Positions 9,754 through 17,708 of a stretch of 50,084 nucleotides of DNA are shown here, in pieces; the first letter of the stretch is position 1; each line of letters begins with the position of its first letter. The notes under the pieces were generated by a model. That model saw nothing but the letters and a program-made list of their open reading frames with translations. It was not told the origin of the DNA and searched no databases. Origin of the DNA: Methanocalculus taiwanensis. Lineage in GTDB: Archaea > Halobacteriota > Methanomicrobia > Methanomicrobiales > Methanocorpusculaceae. The position numbers were made by a program, and so were the translations under genes. The stretch covers positions 1-50,084 of the forward strand of contig NZ_VOTZ01000018.1 of assembly GCF_024372745.1 (NCBI RefSeq), in the 5' to 3' direction.

Positions 9754-10434
9754 ATGATCGATCTCTTTGCATCTGCTGAGGAGTCGGCTGCATTTACCAT
9801 AGCCATGATCCGGGATCATCCGGTAAGGGTTCCTCTTTTGATGGGTATGGTTGCTATTTTCCCCCTGATGTATGGGTATACGGCACGGATTTACCGTGGC
9901 GGATCAAAACCCCCGGATCTCTCAAAGCCCCTAGAACTCCTCATTGACGGAATCAGGCTTATATTCGTTTCATTCATTTATGCCCTCCCTTTTGTCGGGG
10001 CGGTCATCATCGTCGGATCACAGGGGGATCTCCTTCTGAATCTGATCACTCATGCTGAATCCGGCCTTCTCTTCTCAGAGATCGGTGTCGTCTTCTTTCT
10101 GATCGTTGGGATCATACTCCTGTATGCTGTTGTCATACTCTTCTCGATGATCGGGGTGATCCGAACCGCCAGAACGAAGAAGATCCGCGATGCTTTTGCA
10201 TTTGCTGCGATATTGGCTCATATCAGTAGGATTGGAGGCGTCTCATATCTCTCTGCGGTTGTCTTCTATACCGTCATCGCGTTCCTTGCCTCTCTCCCGG
10301 CAGGATACATGATGGAACTCTCTCTGCTTGGGTATATCCCGGCATTCTTTATCTATGCAATGGTGACGGTTTTTGCGGCACGGTACTTTACCCTCGTCTT
10401 TGAATCCGGCCTCCCCGATTCATCTGATCAATAA
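9754..10434 (+). CDS. DUF4013-like integral membrane protein
   Basis: A 226-residue protein with about five membrane segments (roughly residues 26-43, 66-88, 104-130, 158-178 and 184-206). The 'GYTARIYRGG' motif after the first helix, followed by a loop and a further hydrophobic stretch, matches the DUF4013 family of archaeal and bacterial membrane proteins. No enzymatic residues stand out and the function of the family is unknown. It starts 21 bases after tiaS and may be cotranscribed with it. Confidence 0.75.
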   Translation: MIDLFASAEESAAFTIAMIRDHPVRVPLLMGMVAIFPLMYGYTARIYRGGSKPPDLSKPLELLIDGIRLIFVSFIYALPFVGAVIIVGSQGDLLLNLITHAESGLLFSEIGVVFFLIVGIILLYAVVILFSMIGVIRTARTKKIRDAFAFAAILAHISRIGGVSYLSAVVFYTVIAFLASLPAGYMMELSLLGYIPAFFIYAMVTVFAARYFTLVFESGLPDSSDQ

Positions 10435-10510
10435 CCCAACCACGCTTTTTGGCAACAATTCTTCAATCAGAAGCGAGGTTTCATCTCTTCAGGAATAAAA
10501 AAACAACTGC

Positions 10511-11398
10511 ATGTCACAGGAACTTACCCTTCATTTTACTGTCCGCGAGGATGCCCAGCAATCTGTTCGCATTCTGAAGAAGTCAGGAGCATCTGCCCGG
10601 CTCACCGTTGAGATGACCCTCTCCTCTCTGGAGGTCGCTTTTGGCACAATAGATTCGTTTGGGATGTTTATTGGTTCATTATCTCATGAGAATGAGGGGG
10701 ATGAAGAGGCGCTTGGGCTCGCTTCTGAGATCGTAAGGCTTGAAGAGGAAGCATTTTCCCGGATCATTTCAGCGATCAAAGAAGATGGCGGCAGCTATCT
10801 CAGGACCGCATATGAGAACCCCGATTCACTCTCTGATGAGGAACTGGCTTCCCTTACGCAGGATGCCCGCAGGGTTCTTGAGTATGTCAGAGATGGGTAT
10901 GTTGAGGAGACAGATGATCGCCTTCACCTCATCAGGGAGGTCGATCCCGGGAGCCATATGGTTGCAGTGCCGATCCCGCTCCTTCTCTTCCCTGAGAAAG
11001 AGACACTGGAACGTGCAGGGTTGAGGGGTGAGCGGGTTGTTTCATCAGAGACACTCTTTTCGGTTCATCCAGGGATCGATGTGATCTTCTGTTCGGATCC
11101 AACAGATCTCATTGATTCGATCCAGGCAACCAATCCTGAAGAGGAGAGTTTTGTTGCATTTATCGAGCAGTTCTTCCTCCTGCTTACCCTGGCTGATGAG
11201 ATCGTTTCGGTGATACAGAAGGGCGCAACAACGTTACTTGAGATATCCAGAAGCATCCCGGCACAAACAGTATCCATTGATGAAGAAGCCTATCCTCTCA
11301 GGTTTGATGTATCACAGGAGATGGTGCAGCAGCTGGTGGATGCGCTCAGGTCTGCGGGGAGGATCAGTGGTAAGGACGGGCGTTTGAAGGTACGGTAA
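10511..11398 (+). CDS. Hypothetical protein, acidic, 295 residues
   Basis: The protein is soluble and acidic, with a mixed alpha/beta pattern and no membrane segment, Cys motif or recognised catalytic signature. The C-terminal 60 residues (DVSQEMVQQLVDALRSAGRISGKDGRLKVR) look like a small winged-helix module. It has normal codon usage for the region and stands between a membrane protein gene and a small hypothetical gene on the same strand. I do not recognise a family. Confidence 0.75.
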   Translation: MSQELTLHFTVREDAQQSVRILKKSGASARLTVEMTLSSLEVAFGTIDSFGMFIGSLSHENEGDEEALGLASEIVRLEEEAFSRIISAIKEDGGSYLRTAYENPDSLSDEELASLTQDARRVLEYVRDGYVEETDDRLHLIREVDPGSHMVAVPIPLLLFPEKETLERAGLRGERVVSSETLFSVHPGIDVIFCSDPTDLIDSIQATNPEEESFVAFIEQFFLLLTLADEIVSVIQKGATTLLEISRSIPAQTVSIDEEAYPLRFDVSQEMVQQLVDALRSAGRISGKDGRLKVR

Positions 11399-11444
11399 TA
11401 ACATTTATCATCTCTCCACCCCACTTTCGGTCTGGTGAGAGCAT

Positions 11445-11657
11445 ATGGCATACCGATGGAAGAACAGAATCGAGGTTGACGAAGCGGTTGTTGTGGTGAT
11501 GAATTCTCTTGAGAAGGGTCCGGATATCTCCCCATGGCTCGTCAGAACGATGAACGCTGCGATCAAAGACTCAGATCCGGCTTTTGGCACCTACTTCTTT
11601 GAGGAGATTAAAAAGCATGCGCCAGGAGCTGTCCGGTTCTTTGTGACAGAAGAATAA
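11445..11657 (+). CDS. Small hypothetical protein, 70 residues
   Basis: A short alpha/beta-looking protein (an N-terminal strand region VDEAVVVVM, then two helices, then a strand AVRFFVTEE). A GGTGAG motif lies about ten bases before the ATG. No family is recognised. It sits between an unknown gene and dys on the same strand, with 115 bases before dys, so it may be a separate unit. Confidence 0.6.
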   Translation: MAYRWKNRIEVDEAVVVVMNSLEKGPDISPWLVRTMNAAIKDSDPAFGTYFFEEIKKHAPGAVRFFVTEE

Positions 11658-11772
11658 CACGTGAGCATAAGGTGGGGGAGATTATATCTCCTCTATTCTC
11701 TTGTGATAGAATCCATAATGCATGAAGAGCTAATGGCTTAATCATGCGGGAAGCTAACCTGTATATGGTTGA

Positions 11773-12714
11773 GTGAGGATGCGACACGAATGTAATGATC
11801 CGGTAAGCCAGATGCATATCCGGCCGGGGATGACGGTTTCCGAGCTTGTGGATGCGATGGGTGCAGCTGGTGCATATAACGGTGGATCGCTTGCCGAAGC
11901 CGTCTCTATTACCGAGGCGATGTTCTCTGATCCAAAGGCAACCCGGTTCTTTGGCCTTGCCGGGGCGATGGTGCCTGCCGGCATGGGAGGGATCGTCTCG
12001 GACCTCCTTGAGTGCGGATACATCGACATCCTCGTCTCGACAGGAGCCAACCTGACGCATGATATCATCGAGGCGATCGGCTGCCACCATTATCATGGGA
12101 CTGAGATCTGCGATGATGTGGATCTCAGGCACGAAGAGATCAACCGGATCTATGATGTCTATCTTCCGACCGAGGCGTTCGAGCGGTTTGAGGAGTTTAT
12201 GCAGGATGTTTACTCCGAACTCCCCGAGGGTTCAGTCATCTCAATATCCGCTCTCCTCCGCCATATCGGGGATAGGCTGGACTCCGGGATCCTTGCAACC
12301 GCTGCCCGGAAGAATATTCCCATCTATTGCCCGGCGATCCAGGACTCGATGGTGGGACTCCAGTACTGGCTCTTCTCACAGACCGGCGGGGTTGTCATCG
12401 ATGCGTTCCTGGATATGAAGGATCTGATGAACCGGTGCTTCTCTCTTGAGCGTGCAGGGGCACTCCTTGTCGGCGGGGGTGTTCCAAAGAACTTCATCTT
12501 CCAGAGCATGCTGATGACCGAGAACGGTTTCTCCTATGCAGTGCAGCTCACCGGGGATCGCCCCGATCTCGGCGGACTCTCTGGTGCGACCCTTGACGAG
12601 GCACGTTCCTGGGGCAAGATTAACGAGGAGGCACGTGCAATGACGGTCTATGGCGATGCAACGATTACGCTGCCACTGCTTATTGCCGCAACTCTTGAGA
12701 GGCTGGTAACATGA
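11773..12714 (+). CDS. dys: Deoxyhypusine synthase
   Basis: The product of up to 313 residues matches deoxyhypusine synthase, which moves the aminobutyl group of spermidine to a lysine of initiation factor aIF5A using NAD. Visible signatures are FFGLAGAMVPAGMGG (NAD site), STGANLTHD, 'CHHYHGT', GGGVPKN and the C-terminal SWGKI holding the catalytic lysine (about residue 282). The long frame begins with GTG 11773; ATG 11779 is six bases later and ATG 11812 (MHIRPGMTV) further in, and no ribosome binding site decides among them; a GTATATGG element at about 11761 could be a TATA box too near for the first two. The stop overlaps the pyrF start (ATGA), so the genes are translationally coupled. Confidence 0.93.
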   Translation: MRMRHECNDPVSQMHIRPGMTVSELVDAMGAAGAYNGGSLAEAVSITEAMFSDPKATRFFGLAGAMVPAGMGGIVSDLLECGYIDILVSTGANLTHDIIEAIGCHHYHGTEICDDVDLRHEEINRIYDVYLPTEAFERFEEFMQDVYSELPEGSVISISALLRHIGDRLDSGILATAARKNIPIYCPAIQDSMVGLQYWLFSQTGGVVIDAFLDMKDLMNRCFSLERAGALLVGGGVPKNFIFQSMLMTENGFSYAVQLTGDRPDLGGLSGATLDEARSWGKINEEARAMTVYGDATITLPLLIAATLERLVT

Positions 12715-13346
12715 GTGCCCTGATCCTTGCTCTTGATGCCACCTCACGGAACGAGGCTCTCGCGATTGCAGAATCAACTGCCCGGTATATTGATGCGATT
12801 AAGATCGGCTACCCTCTTGTCCTTGGAGCGGGATTGTCGGTTGCCGGTGAGATTGCAGCACTCGGCGTTCCGGTGATTGCGGACTTCAAGGTTGCTGATA
12901 TCCCAAATACCAACACGCTCATCTGCGATTCTGTCTTTCAGGCAGGTTGTTCTGCTGTGATCTGCCATGCGTTTCCTGGTAGTGACTCGCTTGCCGCCTG
13001 TGTCGGGTCAGCACATGATCATGGAGGAGAATGTTTTGTGGTCTGCGAGATGAGCCATCCGGGAGGGGCGGAATGGTTCTCTGGCGGGGTGGCTGAGTCG
13101 TTCTGCATGATGGCGGCTGGTGCCGGGGCAGATGGGATCATTGCACCGGCGACCCGGCCCGCACGTGTTGCGGCACTCCGGGAGCTGATTGGGACACGGA
13201 AGATCTATTCTCCCGGTGTCGGTGCCCAGGGCGCATCTCCTGAAGATGTAAAAGAGCTCGTGGATGGGATTATCGTCGGCCGTGCCATCTATGGCGCAGC
13301 CGATCCGGCGGCAGCCGCAGCAGAGTACTCCCGCCGCTGCCGATGA
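12711..13346 (+). CDS. pyrF: Orotidine 5'-phosphate decarboxylase
   Basis: A 211-residue TIM-barrel protein with the catalytic D-x-K-x-x-D motif (DFKVAD, D58, K60, D63), the substrate Asp at the end of strand one (LALD), the Lys in DAIKIG, and the phosphate-binding 'SPGVGAQG' and 'IIVGRAIY' segments. It decarboxylates OMP to UMP, the last step of pyrimidine synthesis. The length is normal for the archaeal form. Its ATG overlaps the dys stop codon, giving a two-gene operon. Confidence 0.96.
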   Translation: MSALILALDATSRNEALAIAESTARYIDAIKIGYPLVLGAGLSVAGEIAALGVPVIADFKVADIPNTNTLICDSVFQAGCSAVICHAFPGSDSLAACVGSAHDHGGECFVVCEMSHPGGAEWFSGGVAESFCMMAAGAGADGIIAPATRPARVAALRELIGTRKIYSPGVGAQGASPEDVKELVDGIIVGRAIYGAADPAAAAAEYSRRCR

Positions 13347-13363
13347 TGAGAAATTCGTTCTGA

Positions 13364-13379
13364 CACCGGTTTGCCGGTG
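13364..13379 (+). other. Perfect hairpin after pyrF
   Basis: CACCGG-TTTG-CCGGTG forms a 6-base stem with a 4-base loop 18 bases past the pyrF stop. It is not followed directly by a T tract; a TTTTCTTTTT run further on (about 13432-13441) may be the actual point of termination. Confidence 0.35.
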
Positions 13380-13436
13380 GATGAAGAGCCCTATGAGTCA
13401 CTCTGAGGCAGCCTGATCCTCTGATGCCTGCTTTTC

Positions 13437-13446
13437 TTTTTATATC
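13437..13446 (+). promoter_or_regulatory. Putative TATA box of the zinc-ribbon membrane protein gene
   Basis: TTTTTATATC lies about 30-40 bases before ATG 13476, a distance that would give a nearly leaderless transcript. Confidence 0.45.
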
Positions 13447-13475
13447 AGGGGAACATTGATGCTCTCTCCGGGTGC

Positions 13476-13730
13476 ATGGCAATTATGCGGCGATGCCCAC
13501 AATGTGGAAGCAATGATCTCTTTCAGCTCGCCGGCGGGTACCTCGGTGCGGAGTACCGGTGTAAGCGGTGCGGGTACCATGGAGCATTCGTTGTCGAATC
13601 CGAAGAGGAGATGCCTCATCCAAAGGCTCCGGATACCGAATCTCGCGGCATGGATATCCCGCTCTGGGTCAGGATACTCGCGATCATCTTTCTTCTTATC
13701 ATCATCTGGATCGCCCTGCCGCGGTGGTAA
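13476..13730 (+). CDS. Zinc-ribbon protein with C-terminal membrane anchor
   Basis: An 84-residue protein with an N-terminal zinc ribbon (CPQCG at 7-11 and CKRCG at about 29-33), a short acidic linker and one C-terminal membrane helix (about residues 61-80, IPLWVRILAIIFLLIIIWIAL). The first ATG is used here; ATG 13485 is an alternative. The architecture is common in archaea and its role unknown. The nrdD-like gene starts 52 bases further on the same strand. Confidence 0.75.
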   Translation: MAIMRRCPQCGSNDLFQLAGGYLGAEYRCKRCGYHGAFVVESEEEMPHPKAPDTESRGMDIPLWVRILAIIFLLIIIWIALPRW

Positions 13731-13782
13731 GCGCCTTGCATCAACCCCTATCCTTTTATTCACCTTCTGCCTAATACTGCGC

Positions 13783-14145
13783 ATGCACGCAACTGACGAA
13801 CAGAAAAAGGCGATAGAGCGTTTTTCCAGCCTTGATGATATCCCGGCTGAAGAGCGGAGATATAAATGCCACACCTGCCATCACATTGTGGATGAGGAGC
13901 CATGTCCGGTATGTGGAGAGACGAAACTCCAGCTGATGTGCCCGGTTGACCACTGCCATTGCCCACATGATATCGTTGAATCTCTTGAATACTGCCCGCT
14001 CTGTGGTGCTCCGATCTGCCCCGAATGCGGATCACACGATGTCTCGCAGATCTCCCGTATCACCGGCTACCTCTCCGATGTCACCGGCTGGAATGCTGCA
14101 AAACAGCAGGAACTTAAAGATCGAGCCCATTACGATATTGGATGA
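13783..14145 (+). CDS. Stand-alone zinc-ribbon protein like the C-terminus of anaerobic ribonucleotide reductase
   Basis: The 120-residue product has eleven cysteines, mostly in pairs (C29/C32, C41/C44, C53, C58/C60, C71/C74, C79/C82), followed by SRITGYLSDV and WNAAKQQELKDR. That last part closely resembles the Cys4 zinc site and glycyl-radical loop of class III ribonucleotide reductase (NrdD), where the Gly of R-[VI]-x-G-Y-L carries the radical; here it would be G95. The large catalytic barrel of NrdD is absent. The start is ATG 13783, where the protein-like sequence begins; the longer frame from 13456 overlaps another gene. The stop overlaps the cbiZ start. It may be a separate radical domain, a regulator, or a structural remnant in use elsewhere. 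Confidence 0.75.
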   Translation: MHATDEQKKAIERFSSLDDIPAEERRYKCHTCHHIVDEEPCPVCGETKLQLMCPVDHCHCPHDIVESLEYCPLCGAPICPECGSHDVSQISRITGYLSDVTGWNAAKQQELKDRAHYDIG

Positions 14146-15017
14146 GATACTATCTCCGTGATGGCACCCTTGTTGTACGGGGGAATTTCGATGGCCTCAG
14201 TTCAGGGGTCGGTGGCGGTTATGCCCGGGTGACGACACTCCTGAACCATACGGTGCCATATGGGTATGATGCATCCGAGCCCAAGCGGACGCTTGGTCTG
14301 GTTGCTGCATCGCTTGGGCTTGGGGACTCTTTTTTCGGGCTGATGACGGCAGTGCCGATGCAGCATCTGGTGGTGCTCCGATATGATTTTCTGACCCTCT
14401 TCATCACCGCAGGAACAACACACCCGACACCTGATGGCCCAGGCACCATCAATATCATTATCACGAGTATCGAAGGCTTCTCGCAATCAGCCCTTGCCGG
14501 GGCATTCATCACCGCCACCGAGGCAAAAGTGCTCGCACTCCGGGACCGGGATCGATCCTATACCGGGACAACATCGGATGCAATAATTGTTGCATCGGAA
14601 GGTGGGATGGAACACCAGTATGCCGGTCCTGTCTCTGAAGCAGGCCGCCGGATTATGAGCTGTGTCCGGCACGGGGTTGCAGTTGCACTTGATCGTTATG
14701 AAGGGAGAGTACCATCAGATAAGCCGGCCTTCATCATTTACAGCCGGTTTAATGGTGGGGGCTGGGTAGAATGGACGCCCGTAAACTGCCCGTATTATCC
14801 CTGCCATTTCAAAGGTCAGCGATGTGATTTCTGTTACTGCCCACTGTACCCTTGCGGAGATGAATCACTTGGTGGCTGGGTGGAGAGTTCATCTGGGGGG
14901 AGGGTGTGGGCATGTACTGATTGTACATTAAATCATGATCCGGAGGTTGTCCGGCATCTGAAAAGAAATCCTGAGGCGACCCTGAGTGAACTGAAGGCCG
15001 TCTCAATGAAAAAATAA
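14142..15017 (+). CDS. cbiZ: Adenosylcobinamide amidohydrolase CbiZ with Cys-rich C-terminal domain
   Basis: Residues 1-200 match CbiZ, which cleaves the amide bond of adenosylcobinamide to adenosylcobyric acid so that archaea can salvage incomplete corrinoids. Visible are the N-terminal 'LSSGVGGGYARVTTLLNHTV', 'TAGTTHPTPDGPGTINIIIT' with its His, and TEAK. From about residue 215 a second module has nine or more Cys (CPYYPCHF, CDFCYCPLYPCGD, CTDC), the Cys-rich small domain often found by itself or joined to cobamide genes. It is likely to bind metal or an Fe-S cluster. The start ATG overlaps the stop of the nrdD-like gene by four bases. Confidence 0.9.
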   Translation: MRYYLRDGTLVVRGNFDGLSSGVGGGYARVTTLLNHTVPYGYDASEPKRTLGLVAASLGLGDSFFGLMTAVPMQHLVVLRYDFLTLFITAGTTHPTPDGPGTINIIITSIEGFSQSALAGAFITATEAKVLALRDRDRSYTGTTSDAIIVASEGGMEHQYAGPVSEAGRRIMSCVRHGVAVALDRYEGRVPSDKPAFIIYSRFNGGGWVEWTPVNCPYYPCHFKGQRCDFCYCPLYPCGDESLGGWVESSSGGRVWACTDCTLNHDPEVVRHLKRNPEATLSELKAVSMKK

Positions 15018-15019
15018 CG

Positions 15020-15214
15020 TTATTCGACTGCTATTCCGAGGGCAGCGGCAAGCTCTTCCAGCGGGATGCCATGAACCATTGCAGCTTCGCGGACGGTTTC
15101 ATTATGTGCGATGGCGCACCCGAGGCACCCCATGCCAAAGTTCTGGAGGATACCTGCTGATTCGGGTTTCTCCTTAATGAGTTCCATTATCGTTGAATCG
15201 AGGGTGATCGACAT
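15020..15214 (-). CDS. DUF1858 small redox-disulfide protein
   Basis: A 64-residue protein with the DUF1858 signature: an N-terminal amphipathic helix (TIMELIKEKPESAGILQNFGM), a C-x-x-C-like GCLGCA, and 'HGIPLEELAAAL'. The domain is found alone and in proteins linked to hybrid-cluster or redox enzymes, and its Cys pair is thought to be a redox disulfide or metal site. I took ATG 15214 because the conserved protein starts there; the rest of the much longer open frame on this strand lies antisense to the RPA gene. AAAGATAAATAGC at about 15237-15248 (minus strand) could be its TATA box, making the mRNA nearly leaderless. Confidence 0.85.
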   Translation of the reverse strand: MSITLDSTIMELIKEKPESAGILQNFGMGCLGCAIAHNETVREAAMVHGIPLEELAAALGIAVE

Positions 15215-15281
15215 AGGGAAAATATTAACCTGTGAGCTATTTATCTTTATTCTCCCCAACACTTTCACCCTCCGGTCAGAT

Positions 15282-15290
15282 CTATTATAA
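15282..15290 (+). promoter_or_regulatory. Putative TATA box of the rpa operon
   Basis: CTATTATAA lies about 35-42 bases before ATG 15324 and follows the divergent DUF1858 promoter region. Confidence 0.5.
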
Positions 15291-15323
15291 CCCCTGCCTG
15301 CAGATGCATTGTTGGAGATCATT

Positions 15324-17135
15324 ATGGATACCCACGAGATAACAGCAAGAATCTCCCAAAAACTGAAAGCACAGGAGATTGTAGCAGATTCAGAGCGTAT
15401 TGAAGCAAAGATTAACCGCCTCGTTATGGAATTCGGGGTGCCGCCAGCTGAGGCTGAACGGACCATCCTTTTGGATATCCTGAAAGAGCATGGCAAACAG
15501 ATGCCAAAGCCCGCAGCTTCCTCTTCTGCGGATATGGTTGCCATAGCCGATATCGCACCCGGTGAATGGGTGACGATCGAGGGTAAGGTTGTCTCGGTCA
15601 CCGATCCGCCATCGCCGGCGGTTGCCCAGAAAGGAGTAATTGCTGATGATTCAGGCGCCATCAGTTTTGTAATCTTTGCAAAAGGTGCGCCTGCCCTCCT
15701 CAGACAGGGTGAATGGTACAGGCTGGAGTCTGCCGTCGTCGATGAGTTTCGCGGCCTTGCGAACCTCAAGATCCATTCGGGAACGGTCGTCACTCCGATC
15801 AACGAAGACCGTCCTCTGGCTCCTGTCGTGACCAGGATTGCAGATCTCACGCCTGGTATTGCCTCTATAAGAGCCAAGGTAACCCAGAACTGGGATGTCA
15901 GGCATGATCGCATGCAGCAGACCGGGCTTCTTGGAGATGAGAGCGGAACTGTGAAGTTCACTGTCTGGAAAGGGGGATCAGATCAAAAGCTTGCAACAGA
16001 GCAGGCTTATCTAATAGGGTTTGCCTCTGTTGAGGAGTATAATGGCCGCCTCTCAGTGATTATCGATCCTGCATCCTGTTCTTTCCTGGAAGACGATGAT
16101 ATCGAGGCCAGAACAGGAAGTGCCGGTTCGATGGAGGAGGCGCTCCCCCGTATGGAGGTGAAGGTTGTCTCTCTTGAAGCATCTGCCTCTGATGCTATTG
16201 CCGCCCAGGGTATCATAGCAACTGCTGATGGAGAATATCCATTTACTCTCTGGGCTAATGCCGATATTTTGCCTCCTGAACAGGGACTGTGCTATGCGAT
16301 TGAGGGTGCGAAGATGGGTTCGTTCCGCGGCGCATCCAGGATCTCTATAGGGGAAGGTGCACTGATCACACCGATTGAGGATCGTTTCTTTCCGCCCCCT
16401 CCACTGACAACAGTCGCTGATCTCTCACCCGGGATAGCCTCTGTACGGGTTAAACTTGTCCAGGAGTGGGAAAGCCGGAGTGACCGGATGCTCCAGACCG
16501 GCCTTATCGGCGATGAGACCGGTGTTGTGAAATTTATCCTCTGGAACACTGGGGGTGCCTGCAAACTAGAGGAGAATACCGTCTATAACTTCTTCTATGT
16601 TATCGTTGACGAGTATAACGGGCGTTTATCAGTCAACCTGACGCACGCGACAGCTCTTCCTGAAGAGGAGGGCGATATTGAGGTTGCCCGTGACGGGACA
16701 ACGATCACTGGCGCACTCGTTCATATAGCCTCCGGATCAGGAATTGTGAAACGATGTCCCGAAGAAGGATGCAACCGCGTCCTCTCCCGCCAGAACTTCT
16801 GTCCTATCCATGAATTCAAGCCTGATTTCAAGTATGACCTTCGAATCAGGGGATCACTGGATGACGGGCATATCGCACGGAATATTCTGATTCCGCGTGA
16901 AGTGGTTGAATCCCTCTTCCAGATGACTCTTGCCGAGGCACAGGAGATTGCCGAGAACCAGCCGCTTGGAGCAGATGAAGTGATCCGTCAGCTCACCGAG
17001 CGGGCGCTCGGGCGATACCTGAAGGTCACCGCACGCCAGTTTGAAGATCTCTTCATCGCCAACCATGCCGACTGGCTCACCCCTGACATGAGCAGGCATA
17101 CTGCCCTTCTGAACCGTGCAGGAGGCGATTTTTAA
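15324..17135 (+). CDS. rpa: Replication protein A (single-stranded DNA-binding protein)
   Basis: The 603-residue product has an N-terminal helical part (about 1-60) followed by repeated OB folds at about 65-165, 175-270, a shortened one near 275-350 and another near 360-455; the second and fourth share the pattern 'LTPGIASIRAKV...GLLGDESGTVKF', a sign of internal duplication. A C-terminal zinc finger follows (CPEEGC and Cys/His of FCPIHE, about 478-498). It coats single-stranded DNA in replication and repair. ATG 15324 is chosen because GGAG lies seven bases upstream; the frame could extend to a TTG at 15309. The RPA-associated protein gene begins right after the stop. Confidence 0.95.
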   Translation: MDTHEITARISQKLKAQEIVADSERIEAKINRLVMEFGVPPAEAERTILLDILKEHGKQMPKPAASSSADMVAIADIAPGEWVTIEGKVVSVTDPPSPAVAQKGVIADDSGAISFVIFAKGAPALLRQGEWYRLESAVVDEFRGLANLKIHSGTVVTPINEDRPLAPVVTRIADLTPGIASIRAKVTQNWDVRHDRMQQTGLLGDESGTVKFTVWKGGSDQKLATEQAYLIGFASVEEYNGRLSVIIDPASCSFLEDDDIEARTGSAGSMEEALPRMEVKVVSLEASASDAIAAQGIIATADGEYPFTLWANADILPPEQGLCYAIEGAKMGSFRGASRISIGEGALITPIEDRFFPPPPLTTVADLSPGIASVRVKLVQEWESRSDRMLQTGLIGDETGVVKFILWNTGGACKLEENTVYNFFYVIVDEYNGRLSVNLTHATALPEEEGDIEVARDGTTITGALVHIASGSGIVKRCPEEGCNRVLSRQNFCPIHEFKPDFKYDLRIRGSLDDGHIARNILIPREVVESLFQMTLAEAQEIAENQPLGADEVIRQLTERALGRYLKVTARQFEDLFIANHADWLTPDMSRHTALLNRAGGDF

Positions 17136-17708
17136 ATGACACAGCCACGTACACAGAGTTATATTCGTGAACCTGCAAAACGGGTCTTTGCATCAGAGCT
17201 CCGTGATGCCCGGTATTCTTTCCGGGAAGGCGATGACGAGAAGAGCCCGACCTATATCCTCCTTCCGACAGGTGAGCGGTCAAACCGGATCTTTATCGTC
17301 GGTTCGCTCACCCAGAAGGAGAAACGGGGTGAACAGCACAGCATGTACCTGGCACGGGTTGCAGATCCAACCGGCACTTTCTTTGTCAGTGCGGGATCAT
17401 ACCAGCCTGAGGCAATGCAGCAGATCGCAAAGCTCGAACCGCCTGCCTTTGTTGCAGTAGTCGGGAAGCCGAATGCATACGAAACGCCTGACGGCAATGT
17501 CCTCATCTCGGTCCGGGCCGAGACAGTGACGGCAGTTGACCGGGAGATCCGGGATCTCTGGGTGCTCGATTGTGCAGAGGCAACGCTTGACCGGATTGAT
17601 GCGTTCGAGAACAGCCCTGATGCCGAAGCAGCACGCCGGGAATACAACCCGAACCTTGAATCCTATAAAAAGATTGTATATGATGCCTTAGCGGCGATCA
17701 GACAATAA
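17136..17708 (+). CDS. rpap: RPA-associated protein
   Basis: A 190-residue protein of the archaeal RPA-associated family (COG3390), which is encoded next to rpa in many euryarchaea and binds it. It contains an OB fold (about residues 45-130: RIFIVGSLTQKEK, then YLARVADPTGTFFVSAG) and a C-terminal helical region ending in YDALAAIRQ. The start codon follows the rpa stop without a gap, so the genes are one operon. The last 21 bases overlap the 3' end of the convergent ribB gene. Confidence 0.92.
   Translation: MTQPRTQSYIREPAKRVFASELRDARYSFREGDDEKSPTYILLPTGERSNRIFIVGSLTQKEKRGEQHSMYLARVADPTGTFFVSAGSYQPEAMQQIAKLEPPAFVAVVGKPNAYETPDGNVLISVRAETVTAVDREIRDLWVLDCAEATLDRIDAFENSPDAEAARREYNPNLESYKKIVYDALAAIRQ

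Noticed and set aside
13456-13782. Upstream extension of the nrdD-like gene
   Set aside because: It overlaps the zinc-ribbon membrane protein gene in another frame and has no protein-like composition; the conserved part starts at ATG 13783.
15215-15961. Long minus-strand frame that continues upstream of the DUF1858 gene
   Set aside because: Only the last 64 codons resemble a protein family; the remainder lies antisense to the RPA OB folds and reads as a shadow frame.
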